Assembly (NCBI GenBank): GCA_026399435.1
Contig: JAPLQX010000039.1
Location: forward strand, 1-64,000
Length of the DNA: 64,000 nt
From: Rhodocyclales bacterium
GTDB lineage: Bacteria > Pseudomonadota > Gammaproteobacteria > Burkholderiales > Rhodocyclaceae
Direction of reading: 5' to 3'
The translations under genes and the position numbers were made by a program. How positions within the stretch are numbered: the first letter of the stretch is position 1; each line of letters opens with the position of its first letter. The notes below the pieces were generated by a model, which saw only the letters and a list, made by a program, of their open reading frames with translations, ran no database searches and was not told the DNA's origin. Shown piece after piece: positions 9,085 through 18,264 of this stretch.

Positions 9085-9540
9085 TCAGACGGGCTTGCGG
9101 CGCCTGGCAATGAAGCGGTCGAGCTGATTGGCGAAGCTCTGCCGGTCGGCATGGCTGAAGGCTGGCGGCCCGCCGGTGTCGACGCCGCTGCTGCGCAGGG
9201 TGTCCATGAAGTTGCGCATGTCGAGCAACTGACGGATGTTCTCCGCGCTGTAGAGCTCGCCGCGCGGATTGAGGGCGTAGGCCTGCTTCCCGATCACCAG
9301 TGCTGCCAGCGGGATGTCGGCGGTGATCACCAGGTCTCCCGCCGCCGCCTGTTCGACGATGTGGCTGTCGGCTACGTCGAAACCCTGCGCCACCTGCACC
9401 ACCCGAATGAAGGGCGAGGGCGGCACGCGCAGCCACTGGTTGGCGACCAGGATCAGCGGCAGGGCGTGCCGCGTGGCGGCGCGGTAGAGAATTTCCTTGA
9501 TGACACCGGGGCAGGCATCGGCATCGACCCAGATCTGCAT
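9085..9540 (-). CDS. YaiI/YqxD family (UPF0178) protein
   Basis: A 151-aa protein starting [18 protein letters not shown], the invariant opening of this family (an acidic DADACP motif resembling PIN/NYN-type nuclease sites). Also present are the [12 protein letters not shown] motif and the NPRGELYS segment. Biochemical role is not established in the literature I know; nuclease activity is a fold-based guess. ATG 9540 is the natural start and length is typical. The 171-base gap before the S4 gene holds no gene I can support. Confidence 0.9.
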   Translation of the reverse strand: MQIWVDADACPGVIKEILYRAATRHALPLILVANQWLRVPPSPFIRVVQVAQGFDVADSHIVEQAAAGDLVITADIPLAALVIGKQAYALNPRGELYSAENIRQLLDMRNFMDTLRSSGVDTGGPPAFSHADRQSFANQLDRFIARRRKPV

Positions 9541-9571
9541 AATGTCATTCTTGACTGACAGGATTCCAATT

Positions 9572-9676
9572 ATGAACGAAGCCGTTTCCCTGCCGCGCGA
9601 AACCTTCGAGCCGATGCTGGCGCAGGCGAATCAGGTGGTCATCGCCTGGCAGCGCTCGCGGCGCACGATGCATTAG
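9572..9676 (+). CDS. Possible 34-aa small protein
   Basis: ATG 9572 opens a 34-codon frame ending TAG 9676, with AGGA about 8 bases upstream. The product starts [15 protein letters not shown] and ends in a basic WQRSRRTMH. It fills the space between two genes, divergent from the YaiI gene and convergent with the ornithine cyclodeaminase homologue. No family recognised; it could be a remnant of a longer gene. Codon use looks host-like. Confidence 0.35.
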   Translation: MNEAVSLPRETFEPMLAQANQVVIAWQRSRRTMH

Positions 9677-9688
9677 CCTGCCGGCGGC

Positions 9689-10630
9689 CTATTGCGCGGC
9701 GGTGACTGCGGCATACACCAGTTGCGCCGCGACCGCATCCTCGACAGCCTGGCCGAGTGCCTTGAAGATGACGGTGACGCCGGCCGGAACCTTCACCTTG
9801 CCGGTCAGCACCTCGCCGATTTCGCACTGCACGCGTGCGCCGGAAAGAATCACATCGCCCGATTCGGTCTCGGCCGCGACGCGGTTGTCGGCAATCAGGT
9901 AATTGGCCATGGCCTCGTCGTCGAGCTCGCGCCATCCGGGGCGCGGCGCGCCGATCGCATGCACCAGTGCACCGGGTTTGAGCCAGCGGCCCATCAGCAC
10001 CGGCGTGCTGGCGTTGGTCACGGTCACCACCAGGTCGGCATCGCGCACGGCGTGTTCCGCATTGGGGCTGGCGCTGCCGTCGATGTCGGCGGCGCAGCGT
10101 TCGGCATTGGCGCGGGTGGGGCTCCAGACGCGGATGTCGCGCAGCGGCACGACGGCGCGCAGGGCCAGCGCGTGGCTGCGCGCCAGGGCTCCCGAACCGA
10201 GTATTGCCAGGCGCTTGGGCCGGTCGTCACGCAGCGCGCGGGTGGCCACGGCCGAGACGGCGGCGGTGCGCAGTTCGGTCAGCCAGGTCGCGTCCATCAC
10301 CGCCAGCGGGGTGCCGGTCAGCGGATCGAGCAGCAGCACGGTGGCGATCATGGTCGGCAATCCGCGCGCGGCGTTGTCCGGCACCTGGGTGATCAGCTTG
10401 GTCGCCAGCGCCTTGCCGGCCAGCGCCGGCTTGACGAAGAGCAGGCTGCCGGGGCTTGGCAGTTCCAGCACCGTGCGCAACGGCTGCACCACGCGGCCGG
10501 CGGAAAGATCGATCAGCGCCTGCTCGATGGCGGGCAGCAGGGCATCGAGCGAGAGATGCCGGCGCACGGCGGCATCGTCGAGCAGCAGGGGAAGGTCGCA
10601 TGCGACGTTTGCGATTGGGGGCTGGATCAT
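9689..10630 (-). CDS. Ornithine cyclodeaminase / mu-crystallin family protein
   Basis: A 313-aa NAD(P)-dependent enzyme of the OCD/mu-crystallin family. Visible features are FVKPALAGKALATKLITQVPDN near residues 64-86, the conserved PLAVMDATWLTELRTAAVSA segment, the Rossmann motif LAILGSGALARSH (about 140-152) and GALVHAIGAPRPGWRELD. Family members include ornithine cyclodeaminase, alanine dehydrogenase and delta-1-pyrroline/piperideine-2-carboxylate reductases; I cannot assign the substrate. ATG 10630 is used. Not obviously part of an operon. Confidence 0.88.
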   Translation of the reverse strand: MIQPPIANVACDLPLLLDDAAVRRHLSLDALLPAIEQALIDLSAGRVVQPLRTVLELPSPGSLLFVKPALAGKALATKLITQVPDNAARGLPTMIATVLLLDPLTGTPLAVMDATWLTELRTAAVSAVATRALRDDRPKRLAILGSGALARSHALALRAVVPLRDIRVWSPTRANAERCAADIDGSASPNAEHAVRDADLVVTVTNASTPVLMGRWLKPGALVHAIGAPRPGWRELDDEAMANYLIADNRVAAETESGDVILSGARVQCEIGEVLTGKVKVPAGVTVIFKALGQAVEDAVAAQLVYAAVTAAQ

Positions 10631-10735
10631 GGCGCGAACGGGGTGGAATTAGGTGGCTTCGAGGCTTGCCATCCTACCCCGTCGCGGCCGGATGCATTAG
10701 GATGCGTGTCTGGAAACCTGAACACGGAGAACCCG

Positions 10736-10987
10736 ATGAAAAAACTGTCGCTTGAACTGCATGCCGAGCTGGAAATTCCGGACGATTGGGAACTGGTGGA
10801 GCATTCTTCCGGCATCTTCGTGCTCAAGGTCGGCGACCGCTTCGTCGATTTCGACATCACGCCGCTGGTCACCGCATCCACCGCGCCCGATGCCACATGG
10901 AGCGACGAGGACGAGCAGTTCACCGAGGATATCCTCGACATGGTGACCGGCCTCGACTCGGAAATGGAAATCACCTACCTCCAGTAG
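10736..10987 (+). CDS. Small acidic conserved-type protein, unknown function
   Basis: An 83-aa protein, MKKLSLELHAELEIPDDWEL, rich in Asp/Glu (for example WSDEDEQFTEDILDMV). Start ATG 10736 has GGAGA 5 bases upstream. There is no signal peptide or membrane segment. It lies 32 bases ahead of a c-type cytochrome gene and may be co-transcribed with it. No domain recognised. Confidence 0.7.
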   Translation: MKKLSLELHAELEIPDDWELVEHSSGIFVLKVGDRFVDFDITPLVTASTAPDATWSDEDEQFTEDILDMVTGLDSEMEITYLQ

Positions 10988-11019
10988 TTGCCGCAGCAAC
11001 TTATCCCGGGAGAAATGCC

Positions 11020-11313
11020 ATGCGTATCCTGCTGCCCTTGTTGTGCTTGCTGCTTTCCCTGCCGGCCCAGGCCGCGGGCGACCCGAAACTGGGCAAGCCG
11101 CTGCACGAAAAGCAATGCGTCGCCTGCCACGTCAAGCTGCTGGGCGGCGACGGTTCCGCCATGTACACGCGCAAGCCGCGCCTGATCAACAATGCCGCAG
11201 CGCTCGGCCAGCGCGTCGCCGCCTGCAGCGCGCAGACCAATGCGAAGTGGTTTCCCGAAGAGGAAGCCCACGTCACTGCCTGGTTGAACCAGACCTACTA
11301 CAAGTTCAAGTAG
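11020..11313 (+). CDS. Periplasmic mono-haem c-type cytochrome
   Basis: A 97-aa protein with a signal peptide (MRILLPLLCLLLSLPAQAA). One haem-binding site CVACH lies about residues 36-40 (KQCVACHVKLLGGDGSAMYTRK). The C-terminus WFPEEEAHVTAWLNQTYYKFK is typical of a small single-haem family in betaproteobacteria. The small size suggests a soluble periplasmic electron carrier. The ATG at 11020 is used because a nearby ATG at 11015 is out of frame. Redox partner unknown; the convergent SCO1 gene may be functionally linked to respiration. Confidence 0.85.
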   Translation: MRILLPLLCLLLSLPAQAAGDPKLGKPLHEKQCVACHVKLLGGDGSAMYTRKPRLINNAAALGQRVAACSAQTNAKWFPEEEAHVTAWLNQTYYKFK

Positions 11314-11333
11314 TCACTTCCAGTTCAAGGATA

Positions 11334-11993
11334 TCAGCGCAAGGGCGCGTTGCCGCGCCGACTCGATGGCGGCCGCGAGTGATCGGCGTCCATCAGCTTG
11401 CGGATGCGCGCGGCGACATCCTTCGCCGGCGCGTTGCTGGCGAACTTGACGACGAAGCGCCCATCGGGATCCAGCAGGTACATTCCGGTCGAGTGGTCCA
11501 TGGTGTAGATATCCGGTGCGGCGCCGGGTTCGCGCACCTTCTGGTACGTCACCCTGAAGGTGTCCGCCGCGCGCCGGATGAGTTCCGGGCTGCCGGTCAG
11601 GCCGATGATGCGCGGGTCGAAGGCGGCGGTGTATTCCTTCAGCATCGACGCGGTATCGCGTTCCGGGTCGACCGTGATGAAAATCGGCTGCAGGCGCCCG
11701 GCCTTGTTGCCCATGGCCTGGAGAATGTTCTTGAAGTTGAGCAGGGTGGTCGGGCAGACATCCGGGCAGGAGGTGAAGCCGAAGATGATGAGCTGGAAGC
11801 GGTCGGGGAAATCTTCTTGCGTCACCGCCCGGCCGCGATGATCCTGCAACAGGTAGCGCGGGGCCAGGTCCGCGGCTCCCGCCGGCTCGTCGCTATGCTT
11901 CGGCGCGGCCACGGTCTGGCCGCCGGCCGACACAGCCCAACCCAGCGTCCAGCAAAGCGCCAGGCAGAAGGCTGATGCGCGCAACGGCCTCAT
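11334..11993 (-). CDS. SCO1/SenC/PrrC family copper chaperone
   Basis: A 219-aa exported protein with an N-terminal signal segment (residues about 5-25). Thioredoxin fold with the copper-binding pair C76-PDV-C80 in FGFTSCPDVCPTT and the matching His at about residue 167 (YTMDHSTG). SCO proteins deliver copper to the CuA site of cytochrome oxidase or act as periplasmic thiol reductases. It follows the 118-aa exported protein by 10 bases and is probably co-transcribed. Confidence 0.92.
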   Translation of the reverse strand: MRPLRASAFCLALCWTLGWAVSAGGQTVAAPKHSDEPAGAADLAPRYLLQDHRGRAVTQEDFPDRFQLIIFGFTSCPDVCPTTLLNFKNILQAMGNKAGRLQPIFITVDPERDTASMLKEYTAAFDPRIIGLTGSPELIRRAADTFRVTYQKVREPGAAPDIYTMDHSTGMYLLDPDGRFVVKFASNAPAKDVAARIRKLMDADHSRPPSSRRGNAPLR

Positions 11994-12003
11994 GGCTGCG
12001 CGC

Positions 12004-12360
12004 CTATTTCGCTGCCGGTGGTTCGATTGGCAATGTCGCCTGCAGGCTTTGCGTCACTTCGTCCAGCTTGCCGGCGAGGGCCTTGGCATCGGGGCAGGTG
12101 CCGGACGCCTTGGTCTGGGCGAGAAAGGCTTCCTGCGTGGCTTCTTCGTAGGCCGCGCCGAAGCGCGCGGTCTTTGGCGCATGGGCCAGCATCAGCACTT
12201 TGGCGCGGGCGGCGGCGTCTTTCTCGGCGCAGGCCAGCGCCTGTCCGTTCAGGGTGCCGAGTTGCCTGATGGCGGCAACACCGGCATCGACATTCTGGGC
12301 CATGGCGGGTAGGGGAGCGGCAAGGCTCAGCAGGATCATCAAACGTGTCAGGTGTTTCAA
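12004..12360 (-). CDS. Exported small protein of unknown function
   Basis: A 118-aa protein with a clear Sec signal peptide (MKHLTRLMILLSLAAPLPAMA, cut before QNVD). The mature part is helical, with two cysteines (ALACAEKD and SGTCPDAK) that could form a disulfide. It lies just upstream of the SCO1 gene in the same direction. I do not recognise the family; a periplasmic role near copper or cytochrome assembly is only suggested by position. Confidence 0.75.
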   Translation of the reverse strand: MKHLTRLMILLSLAAPLPAMAQNVDAGVAAIRQLGTLNGQALACAEKDAAARAKVLMLAHAPKTARFGAAYEEATQEAFLAQTKASGTCPDAKALAGKLDEVTQSLQATLPIEPPAAK

Positions 12361-12514
12361 GGTTTTTCCTCTCTTGCGCAGCGGATTTCAGACAGGCGCA
12401 ATTTTAGGACGCGGCGGGGGATAAAGCCATCGCTTGTCGCTGCTCTTCCCCGGGCATGATTCGGAAGCAAATTGGCTCTACTATTGGCGCCATGGATATC
12501 GTGACTCACCCCTG

Positions 12515-13492
12515 ATGCTCGCCTACATCATCCGCCGCCTGTTGTATGCGATACCGATCCTGATCGGCGTGAATCTGTTGACCTTCGCCCTGTTCTTCGT
12601 GGTGAATACGCCGGACGACATGGCGCGCATGCAGCTCGGCGTCAAGCGTGTGACGCCGGAGGCGATCCAGAAGTGGAAGGCCGAACGTGGCTACGACAAG
12701 CCGCTGGTGTGGAACGCGGCGGCGGCGGGAACCGGGGCGCTGACCGACACGATCTTCTTCAGCAAGTCGGTGCGCATGTTCGCCGGCGATTTCGGCCGCG
12801 CCGACGACGGCCGCGACATCGCGCGCGAGATCGGCCAGCGCATGGGGCCGAGCCTCGCGATCGCCGTGCCGACCTTCGTCCTCGGCCTCTTCGTGGCGAT
12901 TTCCTTTGCGCTGCTGCTGGTGTTCTTCCGCGCCACGACGCTCGACTTCGCCGGCGTCGTGCTGTGCGTGGCGATGATGTCGATCTCGGGCCTGTTCTAC
13001 ATCATCGGCGGGCAATGGCTGGTATCCAAGGTCTGGCACCTGGTGCCGATCTCGGGCTACAGCGGCGGCCTCGATGCGGCGAAGTTCCTCATGCTGCCGG
13101 TGATCATCGGCGTGATTGGCGGCATCGGCAGTTCGACGCGCTGGTATCGCACCATCTTCCTCGAAGAGATTACCCGCGACTACGTGCGCACCGCACGCGC
13201 CAAGGGCCTGCCCGAGCGCGTCGTGCTGTTCCGTCATGTGCTGAGGAACGCGCTGATTCCGATCCTCACCGGCGTCGTCGTGGTGATCCCGACGCTGTTC
13301 ATGGGCAGCCTGCTGACCGAATCCTTCTTCGGCGTGCCGGGGCTGGGCAGCTACACCATCGACGCGATCAACGCGCAGGATTTCGCCGTGGTGCGCTCGA
13401 TGGTGTTCATCGGCTCGGTGCTCTACATCCTCGGCCTGCTGGCGACCGACTTGTCCTATACGCTGGCCGATCCGCGGGTGCGTTTCCAGTGA
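12515..13492 (+). CDS. ABC transporter permease, dipeptide/oligopeptide type (DppB/YejB-like)
   Basis: A 325-aa inner-membrane permease starting MLAYIIRRLLYAIPILIGVNLLTF, the standard DppB/YejB opening. The EAA loop is DYVRTARAKGLPERVVLFRHVLRNALIP at about residues 220-247. A longer frame from TTG 12434 has no convincing signal. A 7-codon frame (ATG 12492) ends on TGATG overlapping this start, so coupling to a leader peptide is possible. First gene of a three-gene transporter operon; the next gene overlaps by 4 bases. Confidence 0.9.
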   Translation: MLAYIIRRLLYAIPILIGVNLLTFALFFVVNTPDDMARMQLGVKRVTPEAIQKWKAERGYDKPLVWNAAAAGTGALTDTIFFSKSVRMFAGDFGRADDGRDIAREIGQRMGPSLAIAVPTFVLGLFVAISFALLLVFFRATTLDFAGVVLCVAMMSISGLFYIIGGQWLVSKVWHLVPISGYSGGLDAAKFLMLPVIIGVIGGIGSSTRWYRTIFLEEITRDYVRTARAKGLPERVVLFRHVLRNALIPILTGVVVVIPTLFMGSLLTESFFGVPGLGSYTIDAINAQDFAVVRSMVFIGSVLYILGLLATDLSYTLADPRVRFQ

Positions 13493-14874
13493 CGGCATTC
13501 GCGATTCAGTCCGTGTTGTTGTGGTCGGACGCGCTGCTGTTCGTGCTGATCGGCGTGATCGTCGGCTTGAGCCTCTGGGCCAGCCGGCAGGACGCCCTGC
13601 GCGCGGCCTGGGCGCGCGTGGCGAAGGACGGCGTGGCGATGGCGGCGGCGACTGTGCTCGCCGTCTTCGTCCTGATCGGCCTGCTCGATTCGCTGCATTA
13701 CCGGGCGCGGCTGGAGCCTCAGCCGGGCGCGCCGGCGAGGTATGCCGTGGAAGTGAATTCGGCGCTCGACGCGCTGCTGTCCGACCTGCGCCAGCGCGCA
13801 GAGAAAACCTATTCGGCGCCGCTGGCGACGCATCTGTACGCCAAAGAGGCGCTGGCGGATTCGACGCAGCGCGAGTTTCCGCGGCTCAAATTCGGCGGCG
13901 CGCACCTCGGCGACAACCTCGACAACCACGAGTTCGACGTCGCCCTGCGCGCCTCGCGCGGCCTCGCCGGCGGGCTGGTGGTCTGGCTGCTGCTGGTGGC
14001 ACTGGTGCGCCGGGTCAACGGTCTGGATTTGAAGGCAGTCATGGAAGTCGGCGCCGGTGGTACGGCGACGGGCGCGATATTCATCACCCTGCTGCCGATA
14101 TTTCTGCTGCTCGGTCTCGCGATTTCGCTGGGCGGCGGCTACCACGTCTTCGGCACCGACAAGGTCGGCCAGGACGTGCTCTACCTGTCGCTCAAGAGCA
14201 TCCGTACCGGCCTGCTTATCGGCACCCTGACCACGCTGGTGATGCTGCCGGTGGCGGTGCTGCTGGGCATCCTCGCCGGCTATGTCGGCGGCTGGGTCGA
14301 TGACCTGATCCAGTATCTCTACACCACGCTCTCCTCGATTCCCGGCGTGCTGCTGATCGCCGCGGCGGTGCTGATGATGCAGGTCGTCATCGACACCCAT
14401 CCGGACTGGTTCGCCACCTCGGCCGAGCGCGCCGATGCGCGCCTGCTGGCGTTGTGCCTGATCCTCGGCATGACCAGCTGGACCGGCGTCGCCCGCCTGT
14501 TGCGCGGCGAGACGCTGAAGCTGCGCGAGCTGGAATTCGTCCAGGCCGCGCAGGCCTTCGGCGTCGGCCGCTTCGCCATCATGCGCCGCCACATCCTGCC
14601 CAACCTGATGCACATCGTGCTGATCTCGCTGGTGATGGATTTCTCCGGTCTGGTGCTGGCCGAAGCCGTGCTGTCCTATGTCGGCGTCGGCGTCGATCCG
14701 AGCACGATTTCCTTCGGCACCATGATCAACACGGCACGCATGGAACTGGCGCGCGAGCCCATGGTCTGGTGGTCGCTGGTGGCCGCCTTCGGCTTCATGT
14801 TCGCGCTGGTGCTGGCGGCCAACCTGTTCGCCGACGCGGTGCGCGACGCCTTCGATCCGAGGTCGTCGGCATGA
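13489..14874 (+). CDS. ABC transporter permease, DppC/YejE-like with extended N-terminus
   Basis: GTG 13489 overlaps the upstream stop (GTGA), giving a 461-aa permease. The C-terminal half is DppC-like: GTDKVGQDVLYLSLKSIRTGL, then the EAA loop EFVQAAQAFGVGRFAIMRRHILPN. DppC proteins are usually near 300 residues, so about 160 extra residues lie in front. The front part has membrane segments (about 8-28, 45-65, 160-180) around a hydrophilic, probably periplasmic, section. YejE-type proteins also carry an insert here, though shorter. No substrate-binding protein is encoded in the operon. Confidence 0.88.
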   Translation: MTAFAIQSVLLWSDALLFVLIGVIVGLSLWASRQDALRAAWARVAKDGVAMAAATVLAVFVLIGLLDSLHYRARLEPQPGAPARYAVEVNSALDALLSDLRQRAEKTYSAPLATHLYAKEALADSTQREFPRLKFGGAHLGDNLDNHEFDVALRASRGLAGGLVVWLLLVALVRRVNGLDLKAVMEVGAGGTATGAIFITLLPIFLLLGLAISLGGGYHVFGTDKVGQDVLYLSLKSIRTGLLIGTLTTLVMLPVAVLLGILAGYVGGWVDDLIQYLYTTLSSIPGVLLIAAAVLMMQVVIDTHPDWFATSAERADARLLALCLILGMTSWTGVARLLRGETLKLRELEFVQAAQAFGVGRFAIMRRHILPNLMHIVLISLVMDFSGLVLAEAVLSYVGVGVDPSTISFGTMINTARMELAREPMVWWSLVAAFGFMFALVLAANLFADAVRDAFDPRSSA

Positions 14875-14968
14875 GGTTTAACGCTCATGGCGCCGAGCGC
14901 GGGCCGCTGAAGATTAAACACGCGAAAGGCGAATTGGTCGCCCGCCTCCCTTCCGCTGCGCGGCCCAC

Positions 14969-15019
14969 GGCTGGCTTTGCACAGCCAGCCGGCTGCGGCG
15001 GCGCGACGCATGCGTCGCG
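14969..15019. repeat. Two palindromes in the gap before the fused ATPase gene
   Basis: GGCTGGC (14969-14975) and GCCAGCC (14984-14990) form a 7-bp stem. At 15002-15019 is a perfect 18-base palindrome, CGCGACGCATGCGTCGCG. The whole 229-base gap 14875-15103 interrupts an otherwise tightly packed operon and has no gene I can support. It looks like an inserted intergenic repeat unit. Confidence 0.5.
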
Positions 15020-15103
15020 AATTCCCGCCTCGCCCCTCGCGGGGGGTTACTGTTTGGCGCGCTGCGCGCGAATTGTTTGCGTCGCTGTGGTGGGATCCTT
15101 GCT

Positions 15104-17068
15104 ATGAGCATTCTTTCGGTGAAGGACCTGGCCATTCAAATCGGCGCCGCGCGGCCGGTCGATGGCGTCAGCTTAGACATCGCGGCGGGCGAATGCTACG
15201 CGCTGCTCGGCGAATCGGGCTGCGGCAAGTCGATGACGGCGCTGGGCATCATGCGCCTGCTGCCGGCCGCCGCGCAGGTGGCGGGCGGCACGGTCGAGTT
15301 CGAGGGCGGCGACCTGCTGGCGCTGCCCGAGTCCGGCATGCGCGACATTCGCGGCGGCGGGATCGGCATGATCTTCCAGGAACCGGCGACCAGCCTCAAT
15401 CCGGTGCTGACCGTCGGCCGCCAGATCAGCGAGGCGCTGGACCTGCATACGACCCTGCGCGGCGCCGCTGCCCGCGCGCGCGCCGCCGAACTGCTCGACC
15501 AGGTCGGCATTCCCGATCCGCTGCGGCGGCTCGACGAATATCCGTTCCAGCTCTCCGGCGGCCTGCGCCAGCGCGTGATGATCGCCATCGCACTGGCCGG
15601 CGAGCCGCGCCTCCTGATTGCCGACGAGCCGACCACGGCGCTGGACGTGACGATCCAGGCCCAGGTGCTCGACCTGCTCGACGATCTGCGGCGCAAGCGG
15701 GGCATGGCGCTGTTCCTCATCACGCACGACCTCGGCGTCGTCGCGCGCATGGCCGATCGCGTCGGCGTCATGTATGCCGGACAACTGGTGGAGGAGGCGC
15801 CGCGTGAAGCTTTCTTCGATCAGCCGGCGCACCCCTATTCGGTGCGCCTGTTTGCCGCGCTGCCCGATGCCGAAAGGCGCGGCGGACGGCTGGCGACGAT
15901 ACCCGGCAGCGTGCCGGCAGCGGACGTGCGGCACCCGGGTTGCCGCTTCGTCGAACGCTGCAGCGAAGTCATGGCGGAGTGCCGCAGCGCGCCACCGCCC
16001 TGGCGCGATGTCGAATCGGGTCAACGCGTTCGCTGCTTCCTGCCCGGCGCCGCGCCGGCCGTCGCCGCAGGAGTCGGCGCCGGCGACACGGCGATCGCGT
16101 TCGGGTCGACGCCGCTGCTGGAGGTGAAGGACCTGCAGGTGCACTTCCCGATCCGGCGCGGCATCCTGCAGCGCGCCGTCGGCGCCGTGCGCGCGGTCGA
16201 CGGCATGTCGCTGCGCCTGATGCCGGGGCGCACGCTGGCCCTGGTCGGCGAATCGGGTTGCGGCAAGACCACAGCGGGCAAGGCCATGCTGCAATTGCTG
16301 CGGCCGACGGCCGGCAGCGTGCAGCTCGACGGCGTGGAACTCACCACGCGTTCGCCCGGCCAATTGCGGCCGCTGCGCGCGAAAATGCAGATGGTATTCC
16401 AGGACCCGTTCGCCTCGCTCAACCCGCGCCTGCGCATCGGCGAGATCATCGCCGAAGGCATGCAGGCGCTGGGAACGGGTGCCGGCGCCAACAGGGCGGC
16501 GGAGGTCGGCACGCTGCTGGAACAGGTGGGCCTGCGCGCCGACATGGTGACCCGCTATCCGCACGAGTTCTCCGGCGGGCAGCGCCAGCGCATCGCCATT
16601 GCCCGCGCCTTGGCGGTGAATCCGCAATTGCTGATCTGCGACGAGCCGACTTCGGCGCTCGACGTTTCGGTGCAGGCGCAGATCCTCAACCTGCTGTCCG
16701 ACCTGCAGCGCGACCTGAAGCTGGCCTACCTGTTCATCACGCACAACATCGCCGTGGTGGATTACCTGGCCCACGACGTGGCGGTGATGTACCTCGGCCG
16801 CGTGGTCGAGCGCGGCATGGCGGAGGAGGTGCTGGGCCGGCCGCGGCATCCCTACACCAAGGCGCTCCTGGCGGCGGTGCCGCGCGTCGATGGCATGCGG
16901 AGCGAGGTGCCGAAGCTCGCCGGCGACATGCCGTCGCCGGCCAATCCTCCATCCGGTTGTCATTTCCATCCGCGCTGCCCGCTGGCCGATGAAAGCTGCC
17001 GTCGCGCCTATCCGGCAGAGATGCTGTTCGGCGCAACCCACGCCGTGCGCTGCATCAAGGCGGTTTGA
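15104..17068 (+). CDS. Fused double ATPase of a peptide/nickel-type ABC transporter (DppD-DppF / YejF type)
   Basis: A 654-aa protein with two complete ATPase domains. Domain 1: Walker A GESGCGKS (36-43), signature LSGGLRQRV, Walker B LLIADEPTTALD. Domain 2: Walker A GESGCGKT (382-389), signature FSGGQRQRI, Walker B LLICDEPTSALD. Each ends with an oligopeptide-type C-terminal segment with clustered Cys (CRFVERCSEVMAECR and HFHPRCPLADESCRR), known in DppD/OppD-like proteins to bind an Fe-S cluster or structure the domain. It powers the two upstream permeases. Start MSILSVKDLAIQIG at 15104. Confidence 0.92.
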   Translation: MSILSVKDLAIQIGAARPVDGVSLDIAAGECYALLGESGCGKSMTALGIMRLLPAAAQVAGGTVEFEGGDLLALPESGMRDIRGGGIGMIFQEPATSLNPVLTVGRQISEALDLHTTLRGAAARARAAELLDQVGIPDPLRRLDEYPFQLSGGLRQRVMIAIALAGEPRLLIADEPTTALDVTIQAQVLDLLDDLRRKRGMALFLITHDLGVVARMADRVGVMYAGQLVEEAPREAFFDQPAHPYSVRLFAALPDAERRGGRLATIPGSVPAADVRHPGCRFVERCSEVMAECRSAPPPWRDVESGQRVRCFLPGAAPAVAAGVGAGDTAIAFGSTPLLEVKDLQVHFPIRRGILQRAVGAVRAVDGMSLRLMPGRTLALVGESGCGKTTAGKAMLQLLRPTAGSVQLDGVELTTRSPGQLRPLRAKMQMVFQDPFASLNPRLRIGEIIAEGMQALGTGAGANRAAEVGTLLEQVGLRADMVTRYPHEFSGGQRQRIAIARALAVNPQLLICDEPTSALDVSVQAQILNLLSDLQRDLKLAYLFITHNIAVVDYLAHDVAVMYLGRVVERGMAEEVLGRPRHPYTKALLAAVPRVDGMRSEVPKLAGDMPSPANPPSGCHFHPRCPLADESCRRAYPAEMLFGATHAVRCIKAV

Positions 17069-17173
17069 CTCCAAGGTCAGGACCGGACACTGCCGGAGTT
17101 TCTCCAAAGCAGGCAGCCGGGTGAGTATGATATATGTCAGTAAGTTGGGCTCTAATTCAAGTATTCGTCGCCA

Positions 17174-18025
17174 TTGAAGATCAATATTGAAAACTTGTTA
17201 GTTGTACTTTGCTTAGGTCTGATTCATGGGACCTATGCATGCGCGCAGGCACATGACGGGGGGACGCAGATATGGATTCCAGCCAGAATAGGTTCCCCCG
17301 AAAGTAACGATAAAGTCGTAAAGCTTGAGGCGACTCTCTACACGCCTAAAGCTCCAGGGGTGCATCCGGTGTTTGTATTTAACCACGGCCTGGTAAGCGG
17401 ATTTTCAAGAGTCAAGTACGATGAGCTTGCCGAGATGATGGTGTCGCGCGGCATCGTGGTGATCATGCCGATGCGGCGTGGGTTGGCTGGATCGGAGGGA
17501 TCACGAAATCAGCCGCACACCTGCGAGACGCGCATTAACCAAGCCGGAGTTGAACATGCGATTGAGGATATCGACGCGGTGTTTGCCTATGTGCGAGCCA
17601 ATCCCGCATTAGATGCCAATCGTATATTGGTGGGTGGGAATTCGCGCGGAGGCATTCTGTCGCTTATCTATGCAGCAAGGCGCAAGCCCGTCGGGCTACA
17701 GGGAGTTATCAACTTTGCGGGCACCTGGAACAATGATCGAGACTGTCGATTCGATGACATCAACGATACCCTGTTCAAAGAGGCCGGGTTCGGTTCGGTT
17801 ATTCCGACACTTTGGCTCTATGGAGAAGACGATGGATATAACTCGAATAACTCCGTTAAAGGCTATGCCGAGACATTCCGACGCGCAGGGGGCAACGTAA
17901 CCTTCCGTCTCTATGCCCACGACTTCTGGAACGGTCACAAGCTTTTGGAAAAGGGAAGTAAATTTTGGCTTCCGGATCTCAATCAGTTTCTGGACCGGCT
18001 CAATTTCCGAGACATCCTTAGATGA
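17174..18025 (+). CDS. Exported alpha/beta hydrolase (dienelactone hydrolase-like)
   Basis: A 283-aa protein from a TTG start at 17174; an in-frame stop sits at 17153 and no ATG or GTG lies between. The N-terminus (NLLVVLCLGLIHGTYACAQA) is a signal peptide. Alpha/beta hydrolase features: oxyanion segment FVFNHGLVSG, nucleophile elbow GGNSRGG with Ser157, an acidic candidate in WLYGEDDGYN, and a C-terminal His in YAHDFWNGH. The gene is clearly AT-richer than its neighbours and marks the start of a probable transferred island. Substrate unknown; peptidase or esterase are possible. Confidence 0.8.
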   Translation: MKINIENLLVVLCLGLIHGTYACAQAHDGGTQIWIPARIGSPESNDKVVKLEATLYTPKAPGVHPVFVFNHGLVSGFSRVKYDELAEMMVSRGIVVIMPMRRGLAGSEGSRNQPHTCETRINQAGVEHAIEDIDAVFAYVRANPALDANRILVGGNSRGGILSLIYAARRKPVGLQGVINFAGTWNNDRDCRFDDINDTLFKEAGFGSVIPTLWLYGEDDGYNSNNSVKGYAETFRRAGGNVTFRLYAHDFWNGHKLLEKGSKFWLPDLNQFLDRLNFRDILR

Positions 18026-18264
18026 AAGATCACCTAGTGAGTGGCTATTTATGGCAGCGGAATCGCCTCTCGCGCGACGGTTGGTACCGTGCTATCACGT
18101 GTCGTATGCCGACATCGAAACCCCATTTTTGCCTTTGGCCTAGGTTAAGTTTCGCGATTGACTCCGTGGCGCATGGTCAGTTGTCATTTGCGATGATTTC
18201 TTCATCGGACAGGTAACGGTTGGGGCCTGCCAACAGTACCTTCTCATCCTTATATGGAGACACT

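Noticed and set aside
12492-12515. A 7-codon leader frame (MDIVTHP) ending on TGATG at the permease start
   Set aside because: Too short to tell from chance; no good ribosome site. Mentioned only in the permease entry.
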